DNA of 64,000 bases from Coprinopsis marcescibilis (lineage: Eukaryota; Basidiomycota; Agaricomycetes; Agaricales; Psathyrellaceae): assembly GCA_004369085.1 (NCBI GenBank), contig ML210160.1, forward strand, positions 211,830 to 275,829. The letters are read 5' to 3'. A program made the position numbers and the translations under genes. The notes under the pieces are model-generated. The model had not been told where the DNA came from. It saw nothing but the letters and a program-made list of their open reading frames with translations, and did no database searches. Positions 45,113-57,117 of the stretch are shown in pieces (positions within the stretch are counted from its first letter, which is position 1; each line of letters starts with the position of its first letter).

Positions 45113-46434
45113 ATGACGCCGACCTCACCTTGGAAAGCCAACATGAGGGCAGCAGGCCCACAGGCGACGGCGAGGACGCTATCTTGCGCTACGCGGGGAC
45201 AACTACGTTCTTCAAAATGCCCGCATTTACCCAGAAATACTTCCCGACAACATTCAACCAGCTTGTGCTATCGCGCTGAGGACGCGCATGATCTTCATCG
45301 ACTTTCTTCATTACGTGCTAGTCTTCGACCATCAGAGGCCCGCTCATCGCCACTTGGAATCAGGTCACGTCAACCACCGGATTCCGCTGCAGAAGCATTC
45401 GACGTGGAGTCGGGCGTCGGTGGAAGTTCCAGTTCGCGACAACCTGATCCTGAAGAGGAAATTTCAGATCAGGATTGGGAACTACGAACTGGTCAGTGGG
45501 GTTTGGAGGTAGAGAACGAGTAGCTGACGACATATTGCTTAGGACGTGCTATCTACATCCTTCAAGAGACGCTTCCCACCTTCTTCGACACAGGCCTCTA
45601 CACGGCAATAGATAAGGCAACTGGATCTCCTGTGCCTCCTGATGCCGCAAGCTCCCACCATTTCCATCTCCCTTTACTCGACACACACGGACCGCTCGAT
45701 TTCCTGGCATCTGATAAAGGAAAGCAAAAGGCAACAGCCGAACAGCTTTCTGATAACGAAGAGCCTGTGTACAGTCCCAACGTTCGCCTCGAATATACAC
45801 CCCCAGTCCCATTACCTTCCCCTTTCCCAAAAATTCTCAAAGTAGAAGGTGGGGTTGCAAATCCATCTTATACCGAACAATATTGACTGGGAGTTTAGGG
45901 TTGCAGCTGTACCTTGCGTCGTCCTCAATGGTTCGCCACACCATGAAGACACTTTATAGCGACCTCGCCGTCACCCTCACGAAAGTCTCTGTCCATACTT
46001 CTCCGCCATTCCCACCCCCATCTGACACTGGCGCATCCGCGTCGTCTTCCCCCGATGAGGGAGACTACGTCACCAGGAGGAAAAGGAAGATGAACAGGGA
46101 AAAGCATGTCATCGTCCGACAGCTCGTCACTGGTACTACACGAGTTAGCGGGAAACAGAGCGAATGGGAGGTGTAAGTCGTGATTCTCATCCTTTGCTTT
46201 TGATTACCAGCTCATACGCTTCTTTGTAGTGAATCAATGTATACCTTCTCTCCTTTGTCGGGGCTTATTTTGAAGCATACAGTCAACTCGATACAACCGG
46301 CTCCTCATTTGACTGTGTACGATTCGTTAAAGTTTAGTATGGGCAAGATATTTGGGTTTGGGACGTCCGAGGTTCCGACGCCGGAAGTTGGTGTGATTGG
46401 GTGTCGTGGAAAGCAAAGGGGAAGGGACGATTAG
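45113..46434 (+). CDS. DUF2358-like (C6orf136-type) protein, probably mitochondrial
   Basis: Exons 45113-45491, 45543-45848, 45899-46172 and 46230-46434 sum to 1164 nt, 387 residues. The first ~70 residues are rich in Arg, Ser and Ala with few acids, which could be a mitochondrial presequence. An acidic linker (PDPEEEISDQDWELRTG) follows. The C-terminal half resembles the DUF2358/C6orf136 family: VYSPNVRLEY..., a helix with MVRHTMKTLYSDL, then RQLVTGTTRVSGKQSEWEV and MYTFSPLSGLILKHTVNSI. The match to that family is from memory of its pattern and is moderately sure. No catalytic residues are known for the family. The start is only 76 bp from the PSF1 stop, so the promoter is tiny or lies inside PSF1. 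The last ~45 codons and the 3' flank were duplicated to 50494-51078. Confidence 0.75.
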
Positions 46435-46861
46435 ATGAAGGCTATATCTCAATCATGTCTGTTCGGGCGAAGGATTCGTTCTCATTTTAGAGGGGTTCGT
46501 TTCATTTATGGTGGAGTCAAAACCTCCACAATCTCAATTCGACGTTTCTAAAGTTGAATTCGTAGTTGTATTCCTTGCAATAATAGCATAAAGGTACTTT
46601 GTTTGAATTCCAAGTAGGGTAACCTCTGCAGATTTTTTAGAAAGCCAATTCTCAGTTGACGGTAAGTGCCGATAATCTTCATGTTTTGACATAAACCACC
46701 AAACTCAGAAGAACAGCTTATTCTACTCTCTATTCGACGCCCCAAAGCTGTGATTACATGAATCCGAAAGGCCCATAAGACTCAGCACGCCGGAGCATTC
46801 CGGTCTTCAGCCTGGGATAGCCTGAGCATTCGGACATCTGGATTCTAGATGGACTTTGGAT
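46297..46861. repeat. segmental duplication, copy A (source)
   Basis: From CCGGC(T/C)CCTCATTTGA at 46297 to CTAGATGGACTTTGG at about 46861 this sequence matches 50494-51078 along its whole length, roughly 85-90 percent by eye, with small insertions and deletions. It contains the end of the DUF2358-like gene and the spacer up to about 90 bases before the Crinkler-like ATG. Confidence 0.85.
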
Positions 46862-46950
46862 CCCCGGACCCGAGATTTGAACTCCGCTGTGTTTGGTTGC
46901 AGCGCAACGATTTCTGAATTGCGTTGTGCACTCCTCACTAATGTCATATC

Positions 46951-49341
46951 ATGTCTACTACCAAACTCAGATGCTTCGTTCGTGGCGACGATTCCAACGG
47001 CGGATTCACAGTCAAAATCCCTTCGGATGACGATGTCAGCATCCTCAAGGAGCTAATCAAACAGGAGAGGCCACACCGTTTCGCGCACATCGCGGCGAAG
47101 GACATACAACTCTTCAGCGATTCTATTCCCGACAACGACAACCTAGAGGCCACAGTCAATGCCATTAAATTCAATGAGCGCCAGGAGCTCCCATCTTGGA
47201 AGGAGATATCAGAAGTCTTCCAGGCTCCAGAGAAAGGTCATATTCATGTTATCGCAGTCATTCCTCTCGGTGAGTGTCGTCCGACGTTCCGCCCTATTTC
47301 TGCTGCTAACGCCTTGCGTTCGATAGTTGCAGAAGTTGGCGGTGCGTCTGAATTGCTGTATTCTGGATTGCCTCTCCTCATATACCCCAGGTTTTGCTTC
47401 CGTCTTCACCCTAAACTGCGTTGTTTCTGGCGACGGGGTGGATAAGATATTCGACGTCAAGATCGCCCCAAACGAAACCGTCAGCACCCTCAAGGAGTTG
47501 ATCAGAGCGGAGCTGCCAATGTATGCAGGGATACCAGCGAAGGACATCCAGCTCTTCAAGGTCTCGCTGCCTGTAGACGACGACCCGGACGGAAAGCTAG
47601 ACGCACTCGAGATCGAGCAGCAAGAAGAACTTAACCCGCCTAACACGAAGATCTCAGAATTTTTCCGGGATTCGACAGGCGATCAACCTACACTCCACGT
47701 CGTCGTTAGAGAGCCAGCCAGTAAGCTTCGCCAGCATCCGGTCGTGTTCCTGCTCCTGACACCCAATTCTCCCCTTCAGCTCTTGACCTTAAACGCCGCC
47801 GCGAAGAAGAGGAAGAACCACCTGAATTAAAAAGTAGGTTTCCCGGTATTCGGCTCTCCTTCACTCTTCATTGACTCACCTACCGTAGAACGCGCCAAAG
47901 CAGAGCGAGACGCAGCTGAAGCCCCACCACCATCATCCCTTGCAAAGACCGCCGTTGCATTTCTGTCAGAACAGGGAAAGCGCCCTATTTACAATGGGAG
48001 GCCCATTACGCTTGAAGGCCCACCTATTGTCATTTACGAACACGCCTTCGCAGCTATCCAAGAGCAATTGGACAACATCGCCTCAATCTCGGTGGAGGAA
48101 GATACGATTCATACCGTCACAGCACTTGTTTCGCTGGCAGCAGAAATATATACGACAGAAGGAGATCGCATGGCACATACACTACCGATTCTGGAAAGGT
48201 TGTTGGACGTCAAGTTACAGCCGCCGGTAAACGTCGACCACGCTGGTCGCAAAATTGCGGAGAGCAACGCGATGGCAACATGCCAACTGTCGAATTCCTC
48301 GCATAGCGCCATCTATCTGCACAGTGAATGGAAATTAGAGCTTGGGATAGGTGGAGAAGGTTCGATTCAATGTCCACCTACGTTGACAAAGCAGCTCTGT
48401 ACTCCGAAGGTGAGCACCACCTTCCTTAGCTGGTCATCGCTCGATTCTCATGCAGCTCTTAGTACAAGACCATGCGCGATGCCTCCAAATGTCCTTGCAT
48501 TCTCGTTACCATGGCCGGATCGTATATCTCTTTCTCCGGATTCATATTTTCGGACATCTATGTTGTCCAACCCTTCACGGACTATATCGCTCTCTCTGGC
48601 ACGCCGTCCGGAACCCTGGCACGCATTCGCCACATTTCCAAGTACTTCTCCATCTTCAAGAAAGGCTTAGTAATGCTAAGATCGGCATACAAGCAGATGG
48701 ATATTGTTGGATCCAATAACGGCATTTCGGTCGCGCGCCTGCTCCCCCACCCATCCTACAAAAACGACTCGCGGCCTCCGGAGTCACTTGAATTTCTCCG
48801 GCAGTATGCAAAAGCGGACGGACAACATTACTACCACATCTACGAAGCCAAATACGGCGACAAGCACGCCCTCGTCAAGTTCTGTGAGACATACTCTGTG
48901 GATGCTCACCGCCTACTCGCTGATAACGGTCTCGCACCTGAGCTGTACTACTCTTCGGAGCTGCGTGGGGGTATCACCATCGTCGTCATGGCCAACATCT
49001 GTGGCGCAACAACGGCATATCACACTTTCAAGAGACGTGGACTCCCAACCGCTGTCATGACGGAAGTGAGGAAGGCGATAGAAATCCTGCATCAGAACGA
49101 TATCGTCTATGGTGATCTCCGGCGACAGAATGTGCTGGTGGAAGAGGTTCACGGTAACTCCAGCATGCCCTGGCGTGTGTGGTTATGCGATTTCGATTGG
49201 GCTAGCAAGGCAGGTGAGGGACGGTACCCTCTAAGGCTGAACATGGAGCAGATTTATTGGGCGAAAGGGGTTAAGCCAAATGGCATCATGGAGAAGGCGC
49301 ACGATTTGGAGATGCTCGAGATGTTACCAAATACATTTTGA
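46951..49341 (+). CDS. Crinkler-like (CRN) protein: two ubiquitin-like headers and a C-terminal kinase domain
   Basis: Exons 46951-47269, 47327-47341, 47391-47720, 47780-47833, 47889-48409 and 48463-49341 sum to 2118 nt (705 residues). Residues ~1-106 and ~115-221 are two related ubiquitin-like header modules of the CRN class. Each has an LxCxVxG-type first strand, a VSxLKELI helix and a D-I-Q-L-F strand. A charged, NLS-like KRRREEEE stretch follows. The middle (about 47890-48620) resembles the region that precedes kinases in fungal CRN proteins. The C-terminal part is kinase-like: a nucleotide-lysine strand (ALVKF), a catalytic loop YGDLRRQNVLV (YGD in place of HRD, with Asp and Asn kept) and CDFDWA in place of DFG. 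There is no signal peptide. CRN proteins are known as secreted effectors of oomycetes and as proteins of free-living fungi whose role there is unclear. A defence or conflict role is inference. A broken relative follows at 49450. Confidence 0.87.
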
Positions 49342-49449
49342 AAATCCGAATGTACTCTTCATTTTCTGACACTTGATATCCTGGGTTAAGGGATAAAATT
49401 TTGAATCATGGGGTTGGATTAACCTTACCCTCTACACTGTATGTAGCAA

Positions 49450-50490
49450 GTACTTCATATTCGACGATCAGATTGCCCCAACCGAAGCCGTCAGCACCCT
49501 CAAGAAGCCGATTACAGCAAAGCAGCCAAACCGTTTGAGCACACCGATGTCACCGACATCCAGCTCTTCAAGGTCTCGCTGCCTATAGACGACGACCTGG
49601 ACGGAAAATTAGACACCCTCGAGATCGAGCAGCAAGAGAAGCTCCCCCTTCCCACCAAGAAGATCTTTGATTTCTTTCACGACATATTATATGATCATCT
49701 CCGCGTCATAGTGTCTTCACCCACTGGTTAATGTCCCTCGCAGACAGACTTTTACCCCCTGTTGACTCACGTTATATCCAGCGATGCTCAAGCATCCACG
49801 CTCACCTTCCTTGGATTTACTACACGATCAGCTTAAGCGCACCAAATTGGCCCGAGAATCCCATGGCATCACAGCTTTGCACAACAATCTGCCTACCAGA
49901 ACGTCCTTGCACGCAACCCTGACGGGAGATCCTGGACGACCGACCTTCACAAGACTCTGACATCGCCCCTTTGAACTTGCGAGCTTCTCTATAGTCCGTA
50001 TGGGGAGTTTCAGGATACTTACCTTCACCTGTTATAAAGACATTCCGGATTTGGTTGACCTCTGCAAGCTTGAACACGACGTGGACAATCGAATTCGCCG
50101 TGGCGATGTGTCGCTATTACAAATTCCAAGGAAGACAAGCGGCGAGAAGCAGGGCTCCCTTTGCTCAACAGTATCTTGACCGTCGATAAATGCGGAGGAA
50201 ATTGGGAGCTAGGAGCGATGGCCATAGCCGCGGGCCGGAGGGATTCCCCTGCGCCGTCTTGGAAATCAAAAACGAGTAGACCAACGTTAGCGCTCGCCCA
50301 AACATTCAAAGCGTGGAATATGTTTGCGCATCTTCATGCGCGCATGGACGAGAAGCGAGACCTGTTCCAGCGCTGCAGGTCTCCGTACCTTGGCATCACT
50401 ACCGTCTGTGAGTGAAACTAGTTCGATTCTAAACCAATTTCCTCAATTTTTATATCCAGGGCCTGATATTATAAGGTTCTGCGCGATATG
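49450..50490 (+). pseudogene. broken Crinkler-like copy (header and kinase-linker remnants)
   Basis: Positions 49470-49730 match the second ubiquitin-like header of the gene upstream (the IAP-x-E-x-VSTLK and DIQLFKVSLP-type stretches) but contain a frame break near 49545. A stop follows at 49729-49731. Beyond it, several short open stretches separated by stops resemble the kinase-linker part. One near 50300-50412 has the aromatic, Arg-rich and SPYLGITTV features, equivalent to the CPCILVTMAG region of the intact gene. The homology stops abruptly where duplicated copy B begins, so the kinase catalytic part is missing. I call it a dead tandem copy. Confidence 0.7.
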
Positions 50491-50493
50491 AAA

Positions 50494-51078
50494 CCGGCCC
50501 CTCATTTGATTGTGTACGATTCGTTGAAATTTAGTATGGGCAAGGTATTTGGGTTTGGGACGTCCGAGGTTCCGACGCCGGAAGTTGGTGTGATGGGATG
50601 TCCTGGAAAGCAAAGGGGAAAGGATGCTTAAACGAGGGCTGTATCTCAATCAAGTCTTTTCGGGTGAAGGATTTGTTCTCATTTTAGAGGGTTTCTTTTA
50701 ATTATGGTGGAGTCAAAACCTCCTCAATTTCAATTCGACGTTTCTAAATAACTTGGGTGACTAGTTTAATTCCTTGCGACATGTAGGGAATAATACCATA
50801 AAGGTACTTTGAATTCTAATTAATAAGCTAGGGTAGCCTCTTCAAGTTTTGTAGAAAATTTCTCAGTTGACAGTAAGTGCGGGATTCTGATGTTCTTCAT
50901 TTTTTGACATAAACCACCGAACTCAGGAGAACCGCATATTCTACTCCCTATTCGACACCCCGAAGCTGTGATTTATACTTGTACATGGATCAGAAAGACC
51001 CATAAGACTCAGCACGCCGGAGCATTCTGGTCTTCAGCCTAGGAGGATAGCAGAGTGACATCTAGATGGACTTTGGGC
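50494..51078. repeat. segmental duplication, copy B (derived)
   Basis: It carries 45 codons of the end of the DUF2358-like gene (stop near 50631) plus its 3' spacer, without the rest of that gene. It is fused on its left to the broken Crinkler copy. It ends 225 bases before the P450 ATG, so it may now form part of that gene's promoter. Confidence 0.85.
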
Positions 51079-51303
51079 ACTAGACAGGACCGTCGTACTG
51101 CGGCAGAGCGCCATAGACACTCCTTCACTCGCGCTTAGCTTCCTTTGAACGGATAAGAAGATCGGACCTTCGTGATGCGTCACTCAGTGGCACTCAAGCC
51201 TAATAGATGATCAGTATATCACGCAAGGCTCTGAGAATCCACATTTAAACGAAGCGTATCGTGCCACTCTTCACTTCACTTACCGGAAGGCTCTCTGCCC
51301 ATT

Positions 51304-53390
51304 ATGACCTCGTTCCTCTCATTCGTTGTTGGAGATGACCTCGCCCAGTATCTACCCTCAGTCGGCGGGTTTGGCCTGGTTGCACTCGCTATTTCCGTGA
51401 TCTTACTTGCCTCTAGGAAATCTAGGAGGAACCCACGACGACTTCCGTATCCTCCTGGTCCTCGAGGGTACCCAATCATTGGCAACCTCCTGGACGTCCC
51501 TCCAAAATTCGCTCACAAGGTATACAATGAGTGGTCGTTGAAATACGGTACGGCATCTGTTGAATTACTACTATTAGTAGAGTGGTACTCATTGCTCGCA
51601 GGTGATATGATTTATTTGAACGTACTTGGCAAACCAATATTGGTGCTAAACTCGCTGTCCCGAATTGAGGACCTGTTGGAGACACGATCCGCCCTGTACT
51701 CCGATAGGCCCAAGACAACTATGCTTCCTGAGCTGTGAGTATAGGTCATTCGACTTCTGTGTTAGATCTGTTCATGACTAATTGCTTCAGAATGGGCTGG
51801 AATAACGTGCTGCCATGTTTGAACTACGGGCCGCGCTGGCGTTTACATCGCAAAACATTTGCCCAATTCTTCACTCGGGAAGCCACTCAAGGGTACAGGC
51901 CACTGCAGATTGAGAGTGTACAGCGCTTGATATCCCGCTTACTGAAGTCTCAGGACGATGTGATTCTGCAAGTTGAACAGTAAGATGTGATCGACGTCGG
52001 TTCGAAGTATTGAATTGCTAATCACTGATTCCCAGGCATATGTCATCCCTTATCGCGCGCCTTGTATACAGCATCGACATAGAAGAGAACGAGACGTATC
52101 TTAAACTCGTCAATGGCATAATAAAGGCATTCGAGGAGGCCGCAATCCCGGGAAGGTTCCTCGTCGACGTACTGCCAATTCTCAAGTACATACCAGGCTG
52201 GATGCCTGGCGCCGAATTTCAGCGCTTTGGACAAGCTGCCACGGACCTCATGAAGAAGCTACAGAAGCAACCTTTCGAGCTTGTACAAGAGAAGATGGTG
52301 AGGTGACACAACCTCACTTTCCACTAAAGGTGTTAACCACAGAGTACAGCTAAACGGGAAAGCGGAGACGTGCATCGTGTCTGAGTTGATTGATCAACTG
52401 CCACCCTCCTCCGACCCCACTCGTTCGGAGATGGAAGCAGTCTTTCGCCAAGTCGCTTCAATTGCCCATATTGGTGGGGCCGACACTGTACGTCTAAGTA
52501 TCATCTTCATGCTGTCAAAGGTGCCATACTCAGAACTTCGCAGTCCTATTCAGCCATGCGAACCATTCTCTATGCAATGGCCAGTCACCAAGATATTCAA
52601 CGTAGGGCTCAGGCGGAGATCGACCGGGAAGTTGAAGCAGGTCGTCCTCCTACCTTTGATGACTGCGAGCGCTTGCCATTCGTCAATGCCATTGTCAAAG
52701 AATGTTTGCGCTGGATATCTACCGCGCCATTTGGTATGATATTCACCACTATGATATATGGACTTGAGTATACTGATCGAGTGTCCTTTTCGTATAGGCT
52801 TTCCTCATGCTCTATCTGACGAGTACGACGGATATTTCATACCTAAGGGAACGATCATCCTTCCCAATACATGGTATGCCTGCAGGACGTCGGTTCCTGA
52901 TAATCTGATACTCAGCATAGATGCCTTCGTAATTCTAGGGCTATCCAACACAATGAATCCCTATACGGTAGTCCCTTCAAGTTTGATCCTGACCGTTTCC
53001 TCGATTTGAGTAAAGAGGTACTTGATCCTGTGCTTACAGCTTTTGGCTACGGCCGTCGGTCAGTCACTAGCGTCAGCAGCCAATGTGTGTGCCTTTTACT
53101 GACCCCCGTTCGACCCAATAGCATGTGTCCGGCTTACCTGTTTGCTCTTGATGCGATCCTTATTTTCACTGCGTCAATCTTAGCGACTTTCGACATTCAA
53201 CCACTTTCGGAAGAGTCAAGCGGGCTTCACGAGAATGAAAGGACGGAATCTTGTCGTATGTGACACTCGGCTATTTGGCGGGTGGCCTTCGCTAATCCTT
53301 GAGTGAACCGGTAGTGGGATCCCTTTCCAGTGTCGCGTTCGTCCCCGGCGCTTGCAAGACAGTAACACCATACTCGATTCATCCCGCTAA
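51304..53390 (+). CDS. cytochrome P450 (copy 2), altered heme loop and probable C-terminal frameshift
   Basis: This is a microsomal P450 paralogous to the one at 28420. An N-terminal anchor (GFGLVALAISVILLAS) leads to LPYPPGPRGYPIIGNLL. Introns fall at the same places as in copy 1 and keep frame through MGWNNVLPCLNYGPRWRLHR, FEEAAIPGRFLVD, the I-helix HIGGADT, the K-helix VKECLRW, FIPKGTIILPNTW and FDPDRFLDL. The heme loop splices to FGYGRRMCPAYLF: the cysteine is kept, but the glycine two positions later is alanine and the following residues differ from ICPGSHF. In the last exons, the segment after LATFDI is one base shorter than in copy 1. The tail that resembles CRVRPRR (ending 53390) is therefore out of frame, and a literal reading stops at 53263. 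It is either a young pseudogene, a sequencing error, or an enzyme with a new tail. Confidence 0.85.
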
Positions 53391-53480
53391 GATTTTGCAT
53401 AACTATTACCACTGTTCTAGACAAGGATCTGTTTACAAGTGATATAATGCGCGGCAACAAATCCCGCTTATGCGGATTTC

Positions 53481-54361
53481 TCATCCAGTGAAGGTGGCAA
53501 CGCCGTCTTTAACGGCAAGCCAAGACGGCTGCTCGGAGAGGTCTTTGAACCACCTAGAGATTCTGTCAGAACCGTAGACCAGAAACGCAATGTCTATAGT
53601 GAAAGCGTACCTTGCAAGGTTGGGTCTGGTACTGAAGATATCGGCCCCCGCAGTAGGAAGATAGGTGCCGTAAGGCAGGTGTAAGAGATCTGCGAGGGTG
53701 ATTTCCTTGATGACATTCAGATCCAGTCAGACATATGGGTCAAGGAGTGGCTTACATCTCCAGCTAGATACTTCTGCTTGGATAGAATAACCTCGTACAC
53801 GTCCGCGGTCTGCTCCAGCCGCTCGAGGTTATACTTAGCAAGATGCTCGTCCGTGGTCTGTCCAATGAATCTAAAGGAGATTTTGATGTAAACATCGGCA
53901 ATATCCCACATCACAATATACTATGCTTACGGTTTCCAGAACTTCTCGTGGATGAAGGGGGTGGCATGGCGATCGAAGCGTGAATGCTCATAAGCGGCAG
54001 CCTGTTCAAAGAGTGCTCTCTTCTTGGGGTCTTTGGGGATCAGATCTCTGCCCTGCCCGGAGAATTTGTCCTCGACATAGCGAGCAATGGCACGGCTTTC
54101 GAAGATGACGAAGCCATTATCGTCCTTTAATGCAGGTTAGTACATCCTTTATCTGTTTGGACAGACAACACGCGGCCAAGCTACACGAACAAGGTATGGT
54201 ACGGATCCAAAGGGATTCTTCTCCTTGTATTCAGGGCTTTTGTGTTCCCCCTTGCTAAGATCAACACTGTGGAACTCGAAGGGGACCTTCTTTTCGCGGA
54301 GGACCATAGCCGCGCGCTGGACGTTGGGAGACAGTGCGATACCATAGAGCTTGAGAATCAT
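53481..54361 (-). CDS. glutathione S-transferase (phi/Ure2p-like)
   Basis: This cytosolic enzyme conjugates glutathione to electrophiles. The start at 54361 reads MILKLYGIALSPNVQRAAMV, the thioredoxin-fold beta1-alpha1 with a serine at the likely catalytic position. HSVDLSKGEHKSPEYKEKNP and the cis-proline SVPYL follow, then after an intron ESRAIARY, which contacts the gamma-glutamate of glutathione. The alpha-helical C-terminal domain includes FEQAAAYEHSRFDRHA, EQTADVYEVILSKQKYLAGD and the N-capping motif EITLADLLHLPYG. It ends SWLAVKDGVATFTG at 53481. Three introns keep frame, and the protein has about 215 residues, as expected. It converges on the P450 copy 2, 90 bp away. Its position among P450 genes suggests a role in detoxification. 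Confidence 0.95.
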
Positions 54362-54451
54362 CGCGAAGAGCTAAGAAGAGGTGATTAGACAGATGTAGTT
54401 TGGAGGAGACAAAAAAGAGCGCGCTGAAGTCTCTGCATTGGAATTCATGCT

Positions 54452-54458
54452 TTTTATA
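54452..54458 (-). promoter_or_regulatory. TATA box of the GST gene
   Basis: TATAAAA on the minus strand lies about 91 bases upstream of the GST ATG at 54361, consistent with an inducible gene. Confidence 0.5.
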
Positions 54459-57117
54459 GGAAATTATGAATGCAGGGACCCAGTGTCGCTCGCATAATCA
54501 TGGTGACAGATTTCCTTGGACCGGATTGATCTCATCCGCGATACAAAGGTGTGACCGGCACATTGATGCTTCACAGTGCTTCACGTCGTCTGAGCGTACG
54601 TCTTTATCTAGATTACGCAATGAACGAAGCCACACGAGGCGCATTTGACTCAGATTTCGTGTGATATTGTCCTCTCTCGGCAGTCTCGCACATTGGTATT
54701 ACTCGTAACTCAATGCATCTTTGCTGCGGCCAGGCTGGGATCCTCCGTAATCCATCATGGCGTAACGGAATATCAAAACCGTTTTATGACTCGTTAGCAA
54801 TTTATGACTCCCCATGATGCATGAACCACATCGGGACTCTGTATGCTCAAAAAACGCGCTTTGAAGTGCTCCTTCACTCAAGAAGCAACAAAACTCTTAG
54901 AGAGGTAATTCAAGAATAATAGCCTATAAGCATATTTGGGACTGAAACTGTAGGGGGTTTGAATGTCATCTCCACGGATGAAGCCCGGAATCCCCAAATC
55001 AAAGTTTCAGATTTAATATGGGGTTTCACGGTGGCCCGAAATTATGACTCCAACTTGGCCTGGTTCAGGTGGGTTCTCTTCCACGGTCAGTGGTGTATGG
55101 CATCCTATCATTACAGGGGCTCGTAAGTACTCTGCTTTCGGTTTACATCGTTTAAGAGTGAGAAGAATATTCGGGGAGTAACCTCAGGGCGATCAAATCC
55201 GATTACCTTCGCGCGCACGGACCATAATGCAATCGGTCCGCAGTGATCGCCATATCTTGGCGGAGGAGTTAAGCGCCCGCCTGTGAGGCTTCGCGGACTC
55301 GGTGTCCCTCTGTAATGGGAAACTTGAGTAAGCCCAAGCCGTGGTAATGCTCCTGAGCGAGTAACGTGCGCTGTCATGGGTACATATCCTCAAGCTGTGG
55401 CCATTCGCTACTGTTGGGACTGTACTTCGTCCCTGAGTCTGTGGCAAGGTTTAACTGGCTAATTCTAATCTCACGCTTTCGTTCAAGTAATTCTCCGGAA
55501 ACGTCGGGAACTATTGCCTTGAACCCACTCAGAGGCACTCAAACTGGCACATACTGCTCACCACGTAACTAACACAGCGGCCGGGGGCACCACAATCAAC
55601 CAAAACGGACACGGTGCTCGTGTATAAGAAGTGATTGAGGAGTAACATGCGTGTAAGTGCAAATTGATGCTTGGTGTCCAGTCAAGCATGTGTTGAGGGG
55701 GTAATAAACAGCACCTGTACACGACAGGGCCTCTTGATCGTGATGATACACGATCCATAGGCTCACGCGAATCAAATCGACTAATGAACGCGTCATATCA
55801 TGGAGCTCCTTACCCTTCCTTAGCCTGCGGACGTTACTTTGCGCCGAAACAGATGTTGAACGACTGACAGTGAACTCGGTCTCAATCGGCGAAGAACTCT
55901 AGAAGCTTTAACTGCGGCTCCAGATGAAACTGCGTCATTGAAGCTCGGAACAACCCTTGATTTATTGAAACTACATGATGGGTGGAGGTGGACGCTTGTT
56001 ACAGCAAAATATTGGGTAAATGGTCTGATTTCTGTATACATTGACGTCAGCGACAGTTATCCCTATCAGTTTCTGCTTTCATTTTGTTGGTCTTTTGACT
56101 TTGAAGCTTCGCCGCGAGATGAGAACGTTGAAATAACCTGACCATCCAGCCGTCTAACCAATGAAGTTCATGTATATCTTGGTTTCGAGCTGCGGTCCGC
56201 TGAAGTTGACGGCATTGGTGTCTGGGACAGGTGGAGAGAGTCGTGGAGCCTTCAAGTCGTTTTGACATTAATGCCCGGTATGTGTCGTCGAGATGCATTC
56301 CCGAGACGGGGAAGGCCGCGATTGCGATCACCACGCAATCATTTCAAAAGGCCGTCACCGACTGCACCGAAACAGTGGAGTCTTCAAATCATAACATTCT
56401 GCAACTTTGTAAGTGACACTGATCACCCTTTCAAAGAGCTTTCGACTTTCACCACTTTTTGTCTCGCAGTGCTGGAACCAACATTTTGTATTTATCCACG
56501 TTGACCCGCCCAGCATTAGGTCTTGCCATTCACAACAGCGGAGTCATATCAGCCGTTGTCTGATTATCTTTATCTGGGCTCCACACATCGAAAGGTGAAC
56601 ATCAGGTAAGATTATAGATGTCGACGTCATTCAGAATTCGCCTGAAATTCGGTGCAGACTATCCTGGAAACCTACTTGCAGACTGATACGCCCATTATTG
56701 CACAGCAGGCGAGCGCCTTGGGAGGTCCAAGGCGTAGGGAAAAGTCCAACAGGTGGGCAAGACTTGGTCGAGGATACATATACATCGTGCTCGACAAGAA
56801 CACCTGATTCGTCAACCTCGACGTCAGTGGCTCCACAAACCCGCCAGCGTTATTGTGACGCCCGAGCCAATCCTTCGCAGAGGCCGCCAGAGATCTTCCC
56901 ATCATCTACCTTGCTCTCACCGCCCCTCGCGTTCCCTGGAGCTGCTGGCTACTTCCTTCAGGTTCAATTTTATTAAACCATCCTGGTTGATTTCATCTCG
57001 CTGAGGGTCCCACCTCTCTATCACGTTCATGCCTGAAGGCCCACGGAACGGCACCTCCACCAGTGTTCGCGGACATAAGCTTGGGGATCCGACTCATCCC
57101 TTGACGATATAACTCGG
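54459..57117. other. gene-free stretch of about 2.7 kb
   Basis: No family was recognised on either strand, and frames are short. The left end holds the GST promoter and the right end the promoter of the Hsp20-like gene. I saw no heat-shock element clear enough to report. Confidence 0.4.
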
